The position numbers were made by a program, and so were the translations under genes. A stretch of DNA of 64,000 bases from Ignelater luminosus. Lineage: Eukaryota; Arthropoda; Insecta; Coleoptera; Elateridae. Below are positions 47,501 to 58,427 of the stretch, one piece after another. The DNA is taken from the NCBI GenBank assembly GCA_011009095.1, contig VTPC01003590.1, positions 256,062 to 320,061 of the forward strand. The letters are read 5' to 3'. Under the pieces are notes generated by a model that was given only the letters and a program-made list of their open reading frames with translations, had not been told where the DNA came from and ran no database searches. Every line of letters starts with the position of its first letter. The stretch's first letter is position 1.

Positions 47501-48980
47501 TTTCATTATATTTTATTATTTATATATTTCTTTTGTTATATTATTATTATAATTAGATGTCTATTATCATACAAATAATTTAAAAAAATCAATTACAAGT
47601 TTCAGATTCAAAAACCTATGTCCTAATATCTAGTAAATGTTCAAGTTATAAAATAAAAACTTGTTAATCGAGTGCTACCTTCATTTTAATAAGGATAATA
47701 ACAAAGCTATTACTGCAGGACTCGACTGTTATTTGCAGGACAATAATCGAAATACGAAACTGTTATAAAGGTTGAAACCAAAATTGAAGTTTTTACAATT
47801 AGAATCAAATTAGTTCTTCTGTAACAGATGCTAGAGTGTTCTTTGTTCAACTCAAAATAGCAGATAAAGTAACACTTGAACCGCAAGGGTACATAAAGTA
47901 CTTTATCGTTTTTTATTTAACTTAAATGCTATTATACAGTGCTTTCGTAAAGTAGTGCATAAATTGCTTAAAAATTCAAGAACGAACTTCTAGGAAAAAC
48001 GCTCGGACGCGAATTATGATATTCAATTATTATTTACTTTAATTAGTAATTAATATTTAGTTTCGCTTGCTTTCTCACGGAAGGTCTTCATACATGGCAC
48101 CTATTTTTCTGCTAACAAAAGATGTTGAAGTAATATTGTCATATAATTATAAAATCTTCACGAAACCTCCAAGAAGTTGACTTTACAAGCTTCCATTTCT
48201 ATAATCATTGGAATAACTTGTTTTCTAACAAAAGTATGTGGAGTCATCTTTTTGTGCAAATAAAACTGTTTGTATGACGATTTTCAGTGGGATTGCTTTC
48301 AAGCAAGCTAGGGTTAACTTAGTAATTGTGTAAAATTTAACGTTAATAAAACAAAGATCAATTAAAAAGTTTTATTCATTTCCAATAATCAAAACTCCCG
48401 TCGATTTTTATTTTTAAATGCGCATTTTTTTTAAACAAAATATTTATACAGAGTGTCATGTACCAGATATAACGTCATGGATATTTCTTTTTAATGGCAA
48501 CCCCTATATTTTATTACGAAATTTAAAAGAGTATATTTTTTACATACGGGAAGGTAATTATCGGTATAGGTCACAGAAAATTTTGAAGAAAAACGACCTC
48601 AAAATTTCGCAATATTAAATTTACTGGTAAATGCAAAATTCAAAAGACAACTAAATTAAATGTTGAAATTGTGCACCGTTGGCAACCTGACAGTAACCAA
48701 GGTGACGAATAAATTCTCTTTGAATTTTGTCAATAACTTCGGTAGATATAGGCCAGTGAATTTAGAAGATTTAAACGCAAGAATTCGTCAAGAAATACCA
48801 AGTATATCTCTTAATAAAATTAAAGTTTTGTCAAGTTACATAAAAATCTAATTAAATTATTATGCGTTTTGGTACGAACATATCGAAGACATGTCGCAAC
48901 CAAGGGGTTTGTAAGAGGTAGGGAGGTAACCTCTGTAACAGCAAGTCACGGTCGCCATTTTAGTACGCATTACACCGTAC
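47501..48980. other. AT-rich stretch with possible transposon crumbs
   Basis: This is mostly featureless. At ~48446 the word TACAGAGTGTC resembles the foldback terminus with one change. A plus-strand frame at 48660-48851 carries VNLEDLNARIRQEIPSI, loosely like the C-terminal part of Tc1/mariner-type transposases. Neither is enough to call an element. Confidence 0.3.
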
Positions 48981-48982
48981 AA

Positions 48983-49598
48983 CATGCGCCTAGCAGCTAC
49001 AGTAGTTTGTGTGTTTGCTTCTAAAGAATTCTTAATTTTTCTCTTAGTTTTGTGTTTAGTGCATTTAGAATTAAAAACACATGATGGAAGCAATTGTTTA
49101 CCATTTGAAGAAATTTCTATCTTACATTGCAGCTTATTGACCACCGAGTAAAGAATAAATTTAAGCACAACTGGTTGTCGGTTGGAAAATACTACTGGTT
49201 TAATACAAATTGAAAATGCTTCAGATCATATGTACCTCCAGTCAATACAAGAGATGACTAATTTTTCAAAAAATGTAGTTGTTTACATAGCAGGTTTTGT
49301 TATTAAGCATTTATACAAAACTATTAAATGTGAACAATGCCTAGGAATTTTAGTAGACAGCTCCAACAAATTAAATTACCACCTGATTGCAATCAAAAAT
49401 TGTGGTGGTTTGTTATTTCCATCGTCTGATGTTACAGACATTTGTATGAATAGTGAGAAATGTGTCAAGCAAGCCGTAACAGAAAGTGGTGGCAAATCTC
49501 TGTTAAAAAAATTTACTTCTGCATATTTGTCACTATCGGTGTTAAATTATTATTTAGGTAAAGAAACTTTCCTTTCTTTAAACGAACATAATAGTTAA
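48983..49598 (+). pseudogene. P-element / THAP9-like transposase C-terminal fragment
   Basis: The frame at 49182-49598 reads like the C-terminal domain of P-element-type transposases (THAP9 family). It has VVVYIAGFVIKHLYKTIKCEQCLGILVD, then LNYHLIAIKNCGGLLFPSSDVTDIC and KCVKQAVTESGGKSLLKKF. The conserved YIAG..V...L....KC..C block is clear. No THAP zinc finger, leucine zipper or GTP-binding region precedes it. Directly upstream a separate 56-codon frame from ATG 48983, hydrophobic at the start and ending before 49155, is not recognised and is included only because it abuts. The piece is a stranded 3' fragment. Confidence 0.6.
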
Positions 49599-51300
49599 GT
49601 AGGCACCATTATATATTATTTTCTATTCAAATAAATGTTTTAACCTATTTTGTTTTATTTATTATAATAATATAGGGTATAACATCACTTTAGTGAATAA
49701 AAATTAAAGATTTAGAAGGATGATTAAGAAAGTATTGTTAATATATCCAAACTTTTTCAATAGAAATGGTATGTAGATATACAAAATAAACTGGAACTCA
49801 TTCACTTTATTCCTTTAAAGAGAGTGAATAAAAACAAAATCTAACCACTTGCAAAATTAGGGAAATAAATCTGCAAGTGTTTAAGGAATTTTAATTTAAT
49901 AATTCAATTTTAAATTAGAATTTTACCAAAAAGTTTTATCGTATGTCCATATGTGCGTACTTTGCGGGTTGCATATCCTACAGGTTACGCCATCCCCTGC
50001 CCCCTTGCGGCTTCAATTTACCTCGTCCACAAGCTGGGTTATGTTTTCTCCCTCCTTCTTATTAAGCTCCTTGGTCACAACACACGGTTGAGATCGATGA
50101 CGGATGTAACATGCCAGAGAAATTACCATGGAGGTGGCGCAGTGCATCCAAAGCACGAATGAAAGGATGAAGGTCGAGTGAACACTGAATAGCGATAAAA
50201 AACGATCTTTGTTGTTTCGATTTCGACATCCTCACTACGTCTCGATGTAAACCACAAGGGTGAACTTGTACTAGCATCCTTAATATGTTCGATGATACTT
50301 GAATTGGTAGGATCGTTTGATAGGGAGTTCATATCAATTTAGCGACCGTGGACAGATTTATTGATGAAAACGAAATCTTGTTTTGTTTTTCTGCCATGCG
50401 TAGGTAAAAATCCAAAATTTTTTATTTTTTTCTAAACTACTGCCATTTTTTTCCTGTCGAAATAATGAGAACGATTGTTATGGATTAATACAGAACTTAT
50501 GATCTTTGAGTTAAAGCAGTGAACGAAACTGTAGCGGCTGACCAACAATGCTCGGCCGGAGCGATTTTTGTCTTTGATTTTTGAATATCTGGAAGACTCA
50601 ACTAATTTCGTTCGTAAAAGAGCGAAATGAATTTTAAATTTTTAAAAATAAATTTATTTATTTATTATTTTACAATGAAATTCTTTTAAACATTGGCGTT
50701 AAACAAATCACTTGACCTTATCTTACATCAGGTTAACATAAAGCTAAAGAAAAATATAAAAAGATCTAATAAGGAAAACTTTTATCTTAGATTCTAATTT
50801 CACTTAATTAAGCTATTCTACGCAAAGCATCTTAGAAAGCACGTAACTCGGGTCTGCAGTAATAGCTTTGATATTATTCTTATTAAAATGAATGTAGTGC
50901 TCGACTAATAAATTTTTATTTCATAACTTGAACATTTACTATATATTAGGACATTGGTTTCTTTTAACATGAAACTTGTAATCAATTTTTTCAATTATTT
51001 ATATGATAATAGATATCTAGTAATAATAATAATAATAATAATACAATAATACAATAATAAAAGAAGTATATAAAACATAAAATATACTGAAAGAGCGAGA
51101 AGTACTCTTATAAATAGTATAGAATTTTGTTGATTTTGAATATCGTTTTTAAATCAAAACGTATGATTCTATAGCTTTTAATATCTCATTATTCTTATTA
51201 CCCCCCGAACAACCTTGAATTTATAATAAAAAGTTGTTATGGATATGCGCGGAAACCTTTCAACGAGGTTGATCAGGAACAGATAACATAGGTGCCTATT
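49599..51300. other. AT-rich stretch, no gene seen
   Basis: A GC-richer patch at 49950-50350 has overlapping frames on both strands and resembles no known protein; it may be an old element. A TAA-type trinucleotide run lies at 51018-51060. The last ~60 bases form the promoter of the small gene that follows. Confidence 0.4.
51018..51060. repeat. (TAA)n microsatellite
   Basis: There are about eight TAA/AAT repeats, then two ACAATAAT interruptions and a short continuation. Confidence 0.9.
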
Positions 51301-51309
51301 TATATAAAA
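51300..51309 (+). promoter_or_regulatory. TATA box of the small secreted-peptide gene
   Basis: TTATATAAAA is a perfect TATA element. It places a start site near 51330 and leaves a ~28-base 5' leader before the ATG at 51358. The rest of the window has no other TATA box in such good register with a signal-peptide exon. Confidence 0.55.
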
Positions 51310-51357
51310 CGAATTATAGAGCCAACGTGTTACCTTTTTCTATTTCGACTTTGTAAA

Positions 51358-52045
51358 ATGCTCAACATGATGAGCAGATATATAATTTTGTATTGTTACT
51401 TATTTGTGGTTTTTGGGGTAAGTAGAAATTTTCTATTTTATTAATAATTATAATATATATAATACATCGTAAGATCTGCAAATAGGGGATAGCAATTGTG
51501 ATGTTTTCCAAATCAGTTTTGCTAATCCTTTTCTTTCGCATTAATTTAATTAGTGCTGTATTATTTAGGAATGTCTCTTCAGTTAATTAAGTATTTTCTT
51601 GCCTCGCCCGGTATTTGGTTGTGCATTGTTTGCGGTTAGACCGATCATTTACAAATTTATTTTTGAGAAATGCAATTATCAACAAAATTAACAACCCCTA
51701 GACTAGTGCTACATAGATAATTAAGCATAAAACACAAAAAATGGAAGTAAGACTATTTTTAAGAATACAAGGTCGATATCTTGATTACGATCAGTACAAT
51801 ACTGTTAGATGAGAATTCAAAACTATACGAGACTGTTTAATAGAAGGAAGATATTTGATGCTTCTTTCATTATCAAACTTACAAATAACAGGATTGACTG
51901 TCTCAAGTTGTTACCTACGGTTCAGCTTCTCTGGAATACTGTGTTGTGTCTTATTTATGCACTCCTACAGGGTTGTTCAGGAATGATGATGCCTCTTGAT
52001 AGAAGTGATAGACAACCCAACCTGCATATTTCCAAAGCACGTTGA
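51358..52045 (+). CDS. Small secreted peptide candidate, two exons, unknown family
   Basis: Exon 1 (51358-51417) encodes MLNMMSRYIILYCYLFVVFG, a strong signal peptide, and ends in phase 0 at a GTAAGT donor. The next good acceptor in the same phase is CTCCTACAG at 51970. Exon 2 (51971-52045) then adds 24 residues starting GCSGMMMPLDRSDRQ and ending at TGA. The predicted precursor has 44 aa, leaving a short mature peptide with a single cysteine and several Arg residues. A TATA box sits 50 bp upstream, as is common for insect peptide hormones, cuticle and defence genes. I do not recognise the family. Exon 2 may be wrong or incomplete; further exons up to 55 kb are possible. Confidence 0.4.
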
Positions 52046-52196
52046 TATTCTTAAATTAAAAAACTGAAAATCTGAGCTAGAATTTGTTTGTTGCATCATT
52101 TGAGTTTGTTCAATTTGGGATTTTAACTTTCAATATTACGTTAATACAAATTAGTTGGAAAACGTATATGCATAATGAAAAGACAGATAATATGAT

Positions 52197-52366
52197 ATTA
52201 AGCTTGTGAAGAATGTTGTAGAAATGCAAATTTGATACCAATTACTTATTGTCGACGACATCCTTTACAAAGACATTTTACGAAAACAATTGAAACAGTT
52301 AGAAAGAAATTTACATCAGAATTGACTAATATTAACGAAACCTTTAGAGTGAAAATCTCTTTTTGA
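52197..52366 (+). other. Cysteine-containing open frame, possible exon
   Basis: After an in-frame TAA at 52197-52199 a frame runs to TGA at 52364-52366. It reads ACEECCRNANLIPITYC, then a basic, helix-like tail (TIETVRKKFTSELTNINETF). The cysteine cluster is unusual for random AT-rich DNA. The only acceptor-like AG lies in purine-rich sequence, so splicing is doubtful. It could be a further exon of the small secreted gene or a fragment of something else. Confidence 0.2.
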
Positions 52367-52440
52367 AAACGCTTATTAATTATTTATGTGAATTTTCAAA
52401 AGTAACGGATAACATTCAACGAATTTACTGAATTGGTTGG

Positions 52441-52800
52441 TTAAAATATAACGGTTCCAAAAGACCAAGATCTAGAACGATTTTCTGAAAAAAAATGGAT
52501 AATGATTCGATCGGATTCGATGTTAGGAAGGGAAATGTTATGACGCTGCCAAGCGTCGCAACGTTGAACCAACTTTTTAACTGCAGAACGTAAACTTTTT
52601 CAAAACTAATCCTTTTTAATATTCTTAAATTATACATGCGTTTTATACCAGCGTGACTTTTTGTAGGGAGTCCAGTAAAATCGTTTAATATAAGCTGTTG
52701 ATTTTCAGAATCTTTAATGTTTCGTACCCCACGAATAATACGCATAGAAATGCGTAAATCCATTCTTTATATTTCTGAAGGAGGTTTCAATAATGTTTCT
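52441..52800 (+). repeat. LTR-like interspersed repeat, copy 1
   Basis: It begins TTAAAATATAACGGTTCCAA and continues through CTGCAGAACGTAAACTTTT to AGCGTGACTT and on to an AATAATACGC block. The same chain occurs at 63436-63700 in the same direction with scattered substitutions and a deletion. The style (GGTTAAAATATAACGGTCCC start) is that of LTR-retrotransposon termini, but no internal domain flanks this copy. Confidence 0.6.
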
Positions 52801-54721
52801 AATATTCATGTCCAAGAACCTATCATATTTACATTTACATCATTAGAATCGTGACAACAAGAGCTATTCAAAACAATTTTTAATTGTTTTTCCGCCCATT
52901 TAGAAAAATGAGGTTGATGATGATTACTCGAAACCGAAACGTACTAGAGAAAGTTTGTTAGGGTATTTTAATAGAAAACAAAAAGTGGCAATGGAAAAGT
53001 GGTTTTAGTTTTCCAATATCTCTTCAAATAAATGAAAGAAGAAATAAAAACGAAAATCGAGAAATCAGCATTTTTTTTAAATATCTCAGAAACTATCTAA
53101 GATATCTAAATTTCGCAAACGCGAACTAAAAAGTCCTATAAATAGCCAGCTTTCATCCCATTTAAGCGATCCTGTATCTCTTACCGTTTCCAAGATCTCC
53201 GCGCTGTGCTTCCTTATCTTGGACACACTGTATACTGGTATGAATGTTCAAAATTTGAATAAAATACAATACTAATGCATGTCAGTAGTAATGGACTCAT
53301 TACAATTAAAATAATAATACTGATTTATTTAAAGAGCTATTTCATTTTTTTTTGTTTGGTTAATTAATTTTAGTCAGTTTTTGTTCTTATTTTTAAAACT
53401 AGTGCTTGTAACTTTTTAGTTCGCCAGGCTAAATCCAAAAAACATTATTACAGAGATCCACTTACTAATATTTTTATTTATTTCTAAATATAATTGATTT
53501 TATTAGATGATATGTTGTAATCTGTTTTATAATTTTATAAATATGCACAATTCAGAGGACGAACTAAGTACTTATAATAATAAGTAACTAAAAGAAAATA
53601 AAAACTACAAACCCCAAGACAGAAATTCCCACCTGCTGGGTGTATTCAAGCATGCTAATCGCCAACCGATGCAGTGAAGTATGCTACTACAATGGCAATA
53701 AAATTTTGAAATTCTACAATCAAAAAATTAAAGAGAGGCTTTCCAGTTTAGGTAGAAAGGAGGGTATCAAACATCTGCGATAGTCGATAGTCTTAATTTT
53801 ATTATTGTCATTAATCATTTTTGCCTTGAAGCTGATACTTGAGACCTCACTTCAGAAAATTATTGTCTTTTTTTTGCATTATCAAAGGTAAGCCGTAAAT
53901 ATGTAAAGAACAATAGAAAAAGGTACAAAAATATATTTTCTATTATCATATAATCAATTGCTGACTAAGATTTCACACAAATTTTGATTTTTGGACTTGG
54001 AATTACTATTAATTATTAATTAATAGCTACGATAAAGACCTCTTCTAATTTCTGTATTACATGTGCCTACTAATAAAAATACCTACCATGCACCTACATT
54101 AGAAAATAAATTTGTTAGCAAGTCAAATTTTAAGATTTACTATTTATTGCTACTTACTAACGGCTTCTCACTTTTAGCCTCTGTTCAAGAAGAATAGGAT
54201 TAGTTTGTACGTGTAACAAAAGAAATATACAAAGGTAGTGTTGACACTTTTATGACCAGTAAGACGTAGGTAAAAATTAACCCCCGGCAGTATTTGCAAA
54301 AGAGGTTGCCTAAGTTCTACAGATGTTTTCTATAATTCAATTATTTTCTATAATTCAATTTTGTGTTGCATGCAAATTGTGGTCTACACATAAACAATAA
54401 CGACAAGTAATGCTAATAACTTTGGTAAGAAAATGAATTTCTAATTTTTCGATGCATAGACATAAAACTATGATGAGTTAAATAACTACAGGTATTGATA
54501 TCACTTTAAAAGTGAAAACAAAGTTTGTATTTGCTTGCAAAATTTGAGGAAATTCCAGTCTGCAGCGTTCTCTCTGAAATACAACCCTTAAAGTATAGTC
54601 TTGGTGGTCGGGGTGACCACACCAAGTAAATAGAAATAAATTTACTATACTCAAGCCAGTTGTTTTTTAATTTGTATATCAAAGAAGAGATCCAGCACAT
54701 TATCCAACATTAATATTTCAG
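52801..54721. other. AT-rich stretch with a foldback-like right end
   Basis: At 53020-53230 the sequence ends TTGGACACACTGTATA, preceded by ATCCTGTATCTCTTACCGTTTCCAAGATCTC. This is a diverged version of the right arm of the 25.4/28.6-kb elements (GTATCTCTTACAATTTCCGAGATCCC). No left arm is present. The rest is featureless AT-rich DNA. Confidence 0.45.
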
Positions 54722-54941
54722 ACACGGTGCTTACTTAGAGAGATTCAAAAACTGGAATCTCCTTAGCTTAGATAAAAATTTGTTCAAGATATATAAATGC
54801 AACAATGGCATAGCTTATGACTCATATGTCCTTAAGCCGTACTTTCCTTATATTTGCAATTTAAAAAAAGGCCTTTTCAGGGAAACAACCAACCTTCTGC
54901 TGTATGCCAAAGAAAGATCTAAGTTTAATGGTTTTCGTTAA
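54722..54941 (+). CDS. Orphan terminal exon, unknown protein
   Basis: Following a good acceptor (TTAATATTTCAG), a frame of 72 codons without an initial Met runs to TAA at 54939-54941. It starts HGAYLERFKNWNLLSLDKNL and ends ETTNLLLYAKERSKFNGFR. It has balanced, protein-like composition with three spaced cysteine/tyrosine pairs (KCNNG, YICNL). The needed upstream phase is two bases, so it does not fit the exon at 51417 directly. It may be the last exon of a plus-strand gene or part of a decayed gene. I cannot name the family. Confidence 0.3.
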
Positions 54942-55881
54942 TGATACTGTGGAATATTTTATTTTTATGCTCCTATTATTTTAAACGTTTGTGTAATAAT
55001 ACGTAATAGTATACGAAACTATTTAACAAGACCTCAGATTCTACATATTGTACTATCTTAAAAGTCGCAATTATATATTTTTAGAAATGTCGAATTTTTA
55101 GGTCACGATTTTAAAAAGCTAATTGGTAAGTATACTATCACCCCGTTTGTTAAAAACAGCTTCTTTCTGTTTATTAATGAAGTAAAACGACTTACCAGTT
55201 TGAGATTTCTTATATTATTTCTCAAAACGATTTTTATATTTATTTTAAAAAACAGAAAGAAATACAATTTTTCAAAGGTTTGAGAAAATAACAAAAACAT
55301 GTTTAAAAATAAATACAAGTAGGTCTTATTTTTCAAATTTTACACTCCAGACTGATATCTAAACCAAGAGGCGCTTTAAAGACATTAAATAAAATTCAAC
55401 ACAGGATCGTGTAGCATTTTAAATTTCATTTTGTTTCCTGCGTTACGTATAATTACTTAGAAATTTGTGACTTTTTAAAATTCGGTTGTGGTTTCTACAT
55501 ATACAAAATTTGGACAAAAATATTTGTTAACTATTTATTTAAATATTGAGACAGATTATTATTCTAAATTAGATGTAATGAAAAAATATAGTAGATAATA
55601 AATTTTTATATAAAAGTTAAAAATTTTAAAATAAAATTTCATTTAATATTAAAGTCGAACTATGAAACAAGATAATCATGTTTAGAGACGCATGTCGTAG
55701 CATACAGCAGCCAGTTCGATGTGTTGCCTACGGGTGCAAAAGCGAGTGACATTACTTCTGACCATGAGTGTACAAAGTAGCTTAAACTTTCAAGGTCGTA
55801 TGCGCGGTAGGAGCTCATTCTGTTCGCCGTTTTTGAGGGTTTCACATCTGTACAGTTGAGTGAAAAGTATATTTAATTTTG
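54942..55881. other. AT-rich stretch, no gene seen
   Basis: Featureless except for a GC-richer patch at 55680-55860 whose minus-strand frame has no recognised motif. The last bases (TTTATCAC, 55882-55889) are the left target duplication of the hAT element. Confidence 0.4.
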
Positions 55882-57137
55882 TTTATCACCAAGGCACGGA
55901 TTTATATGCACTGTAAAATTCTAAAATATGCGCGTGTATATGCACGTAAAATTAATAAAATATGCACTGGGTTTTTAAAATATGCACTAAATTGTTCAAA
56001 ATATGCAACTAAATATGCAAAATGTTGAATGCCAAAATAAATTAAAAACTTTTATTTAGCGTTGGAATTTATTTATATTTCAAAATCTTTAAACAAAAGT
56101 ACAATAAAAAAAATAAAAAGATACATAGCAATAATTGGAATACTAAAATACAATTAAATATTTAATGCTAAAATAAAATACAAATTACAAAATATCATTG
56201 CATGCATAATTAGGATAATTTTTACGAAATGATTGGTTATTTTGTACAGTTATAGAAGTTAATTACTAGATGTTTTTCTAAATTATTAACGAGAAAAGAT
56301 TGCCTTTTATCGGAAAGTACATACATGTTTATAAAGAGAAAAACTTCTCTCAATATCAACCGATGTAATCGGCGCATTTTTTTTAGATTACTAATAATTT
56401 CTGGATCTAAAGAAACTATATCGACATCATCTTTAAAATCGCCCCTTAATATTTTACAAACAATTGTAAGCGTCTTACATCTCTCATTTTTATTTAAAAC
56501 ATCATTTAGCTTCTGTGTAATAGTTTTACACAAATCACCTTTTACTTTGTAAATTGATTCTTCAAATGCCTCTATTGTTTCAACAAAAGTCGTTAGTGGC
56601 ACTCCTGGAGTTTGAAGTTGTGTTGTACTTACAAAAGTGTAATTAGCTTTAATAAATGCTAACTGGTGCGGGAGTTCAGGTTTTTAAAATATAACTTTTG
56701 ACTCTTTAATAACAGTTGAACTATCATCAAAATCCAAAATTAGCTGTCTAAATAATGCTATTGAAATTGTCAGCATAATACAGTCCGCATCAAATCACGT
56801 TTCCCATCTTGTAATGACTGGCTTTGGGGACAGTGCAAGATTAGGTAACATTTCCTTGAAACGTTGCACCCTCAGTGGCGCTTTTATAAATATTTTTTTA
56901 ACATTGTTAATGAGATCATTAACTAAAGGAAAATTATCTCTAATTCTTTCTGCGACTCTGTTCACACCATGTGCTAGACAGGTCGTATGAATTAAATTTT
57001 GATAAAAAGCCTTTAGATTTTGCCCTGCTTTTATCATATATGGCGCCGCATCTGAAACCATTAACAGAATTTTATCTGTAGGAACTGCCTCAGGTAAAAA
57101 GAAGTTAATAAGGCCCTCACTCACAAATCTAGATATA

Positions 57138-58427
57138 CGAGGGAAAGGTGAAAAGTTCTCGGCCTGACACAGAGATGGCGTTCCAATCAGCGAAAATTTA
57201 CGATTCCTGCCTAGGCGCACGTGTCATTAGTTCGTATGACAAGTTTCAACTTGTTCTCTCGAGTAGTTTGTTCACACGAATTTTTGCAGTAGACGTCTTG
57301 CGTGTTTTTCGTTAAAATGGATAAACTTGAATATCGTGCGGTCATAAAATTCTTTGTTTTGGATGGATTAACCCTTAAGGAAATTCATCCGAAGTTGACA
57401 AAAGTTTACGGGGACTCTGCTCCTTCAATGTCAACCGTTAAAAAGTGGGCAGCTGAATTTAAACGTGGTCGCACGTTCCTCGAAGATGACCCACGTGAAG
57501 GACAGCCAAAAACCGCAACCACACCGGAAACCATAGAAAAGGTGCACGATATCGTGCTGGACGATAGGCGTGTGAAGGTGAGTGAGATAGCTGAGGCCAT
57601 GGGGATATCGGAAGAAAGGGTCCAAAACATCTTGCACAAAGAAGTAAGGATGCGAAAGCTCCACGCAAGGTGGGTGCCGCATTTGCTGAACGCCGATCAC
57701 AAGCAAATACGCAAACGAGTTTCGCAGCAATGTTTGGACCGATTCAATAGAGATCCGACCGATTTTGTGAGGCGATTTGTTACAATTAATGGGACATGGA
57801 TCCACCACTACACGCCAGAAACGAAACAGCAGTCGAAGCAGTGGGTGGAAGCCAGTGGTTCAGCGCCAAAGAAAGCGAAGTCGATCGTATCTGCTGGAAA
57901 GGCCATGGCCAGTGTTTTGGGATGCGAAAGGGATTCTGTTAATAGATTACCTTGAAAAAGGCAGAACAATTACAGGCGAATATTACTCCAACCTTTTTGA
58001 CTAGCTGGATGCCAAAATTCGCGAGAAGAGGCCTGGCTTGAAGAAGAAAAAAATCATCTTTCACCAGGACAACGCACCTGGTCACAAAGGTGAGTTGGCA
58101 ATGGGAAAACTGCGGGATTTGGGGTATGATTTGCTTGGACATCTTCCCTATTCTGATTTGGCACTCTTAGACTTCCATCAGTTCCCAAACTTGAAGAAAT
58201 TTGTTTCTGGGAAGCGCTTCGCGTCCAATGAAGAAGTTGAGAGGACCGTAGATGAATATTTTCATAGCCTTCCAGACTCTCACTTCCGGGAAGGAATACT
58301 GATGTTGGAGAAACGCTGGACTAAGTATGTTGAAGTCAAGGGAGATTATGTAGAAAAATAAAATAATTTTTTAACTTAAAATCGCAATCTTTCATTGTCA
58401 GGCTGAGAATTTCTCACCTTACCCTAG
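57138..58427 (+). mobile_element. Mariner transposon, 1290 bp, nested in hAT
   Basis: The 5' end reads CGAGGGAAAGGTGAAAAGTT and the inverted 3' end CTAGGGTAAGGTGAGAAATT. The match continues through TTCTC(G/A)GCCTGACA for about 32 bp. TA flanks both ends (57136-57137 and 58428-58429), the universal mariner target duplication. The length is what intact mariners have. It sits inside the hAT transposase gene, so it arrived later than the hAT. Confidence 0.9.
57317..58361 (+). pseudogene. Mariner transposase, inactivated
   Basis: The ATG at 57317 opens a frame with the paired helix-turn-helix region (LEYRAVIKFFVLDGLTLKEI, then DDRRVKVSEIAEAMGISEERV). The WVPHLL motif follows at ~residue 119. The first catalytic Asp block reads TINGTW near residue 158 instead of T-D-E-T-W, so the metal ligand is lost. 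The frame shifts near 57915 (GKAMASV, resuming FWDAKGILLIDYLEKG), meets a TAG at 58002, and resumes at ~58038. The second Asp is present (FHQDNAPGH), as is a final one (YSDLALLDF). One residue of that block is missing, so the spacing is 33 rather than 34. The C-terminus is complete (REGILMLEKRWTKYVEVKGDYVEK). Similar copies are widespread in insects. Confidence 0.9.

Noticed and set aside
48660..48851. Possible Tc1/mariner C-terminal piece
   Set aside because: Only one weak motif (LEDLNARIRQEI) supports it. It is mentioned as a crumb but not called.
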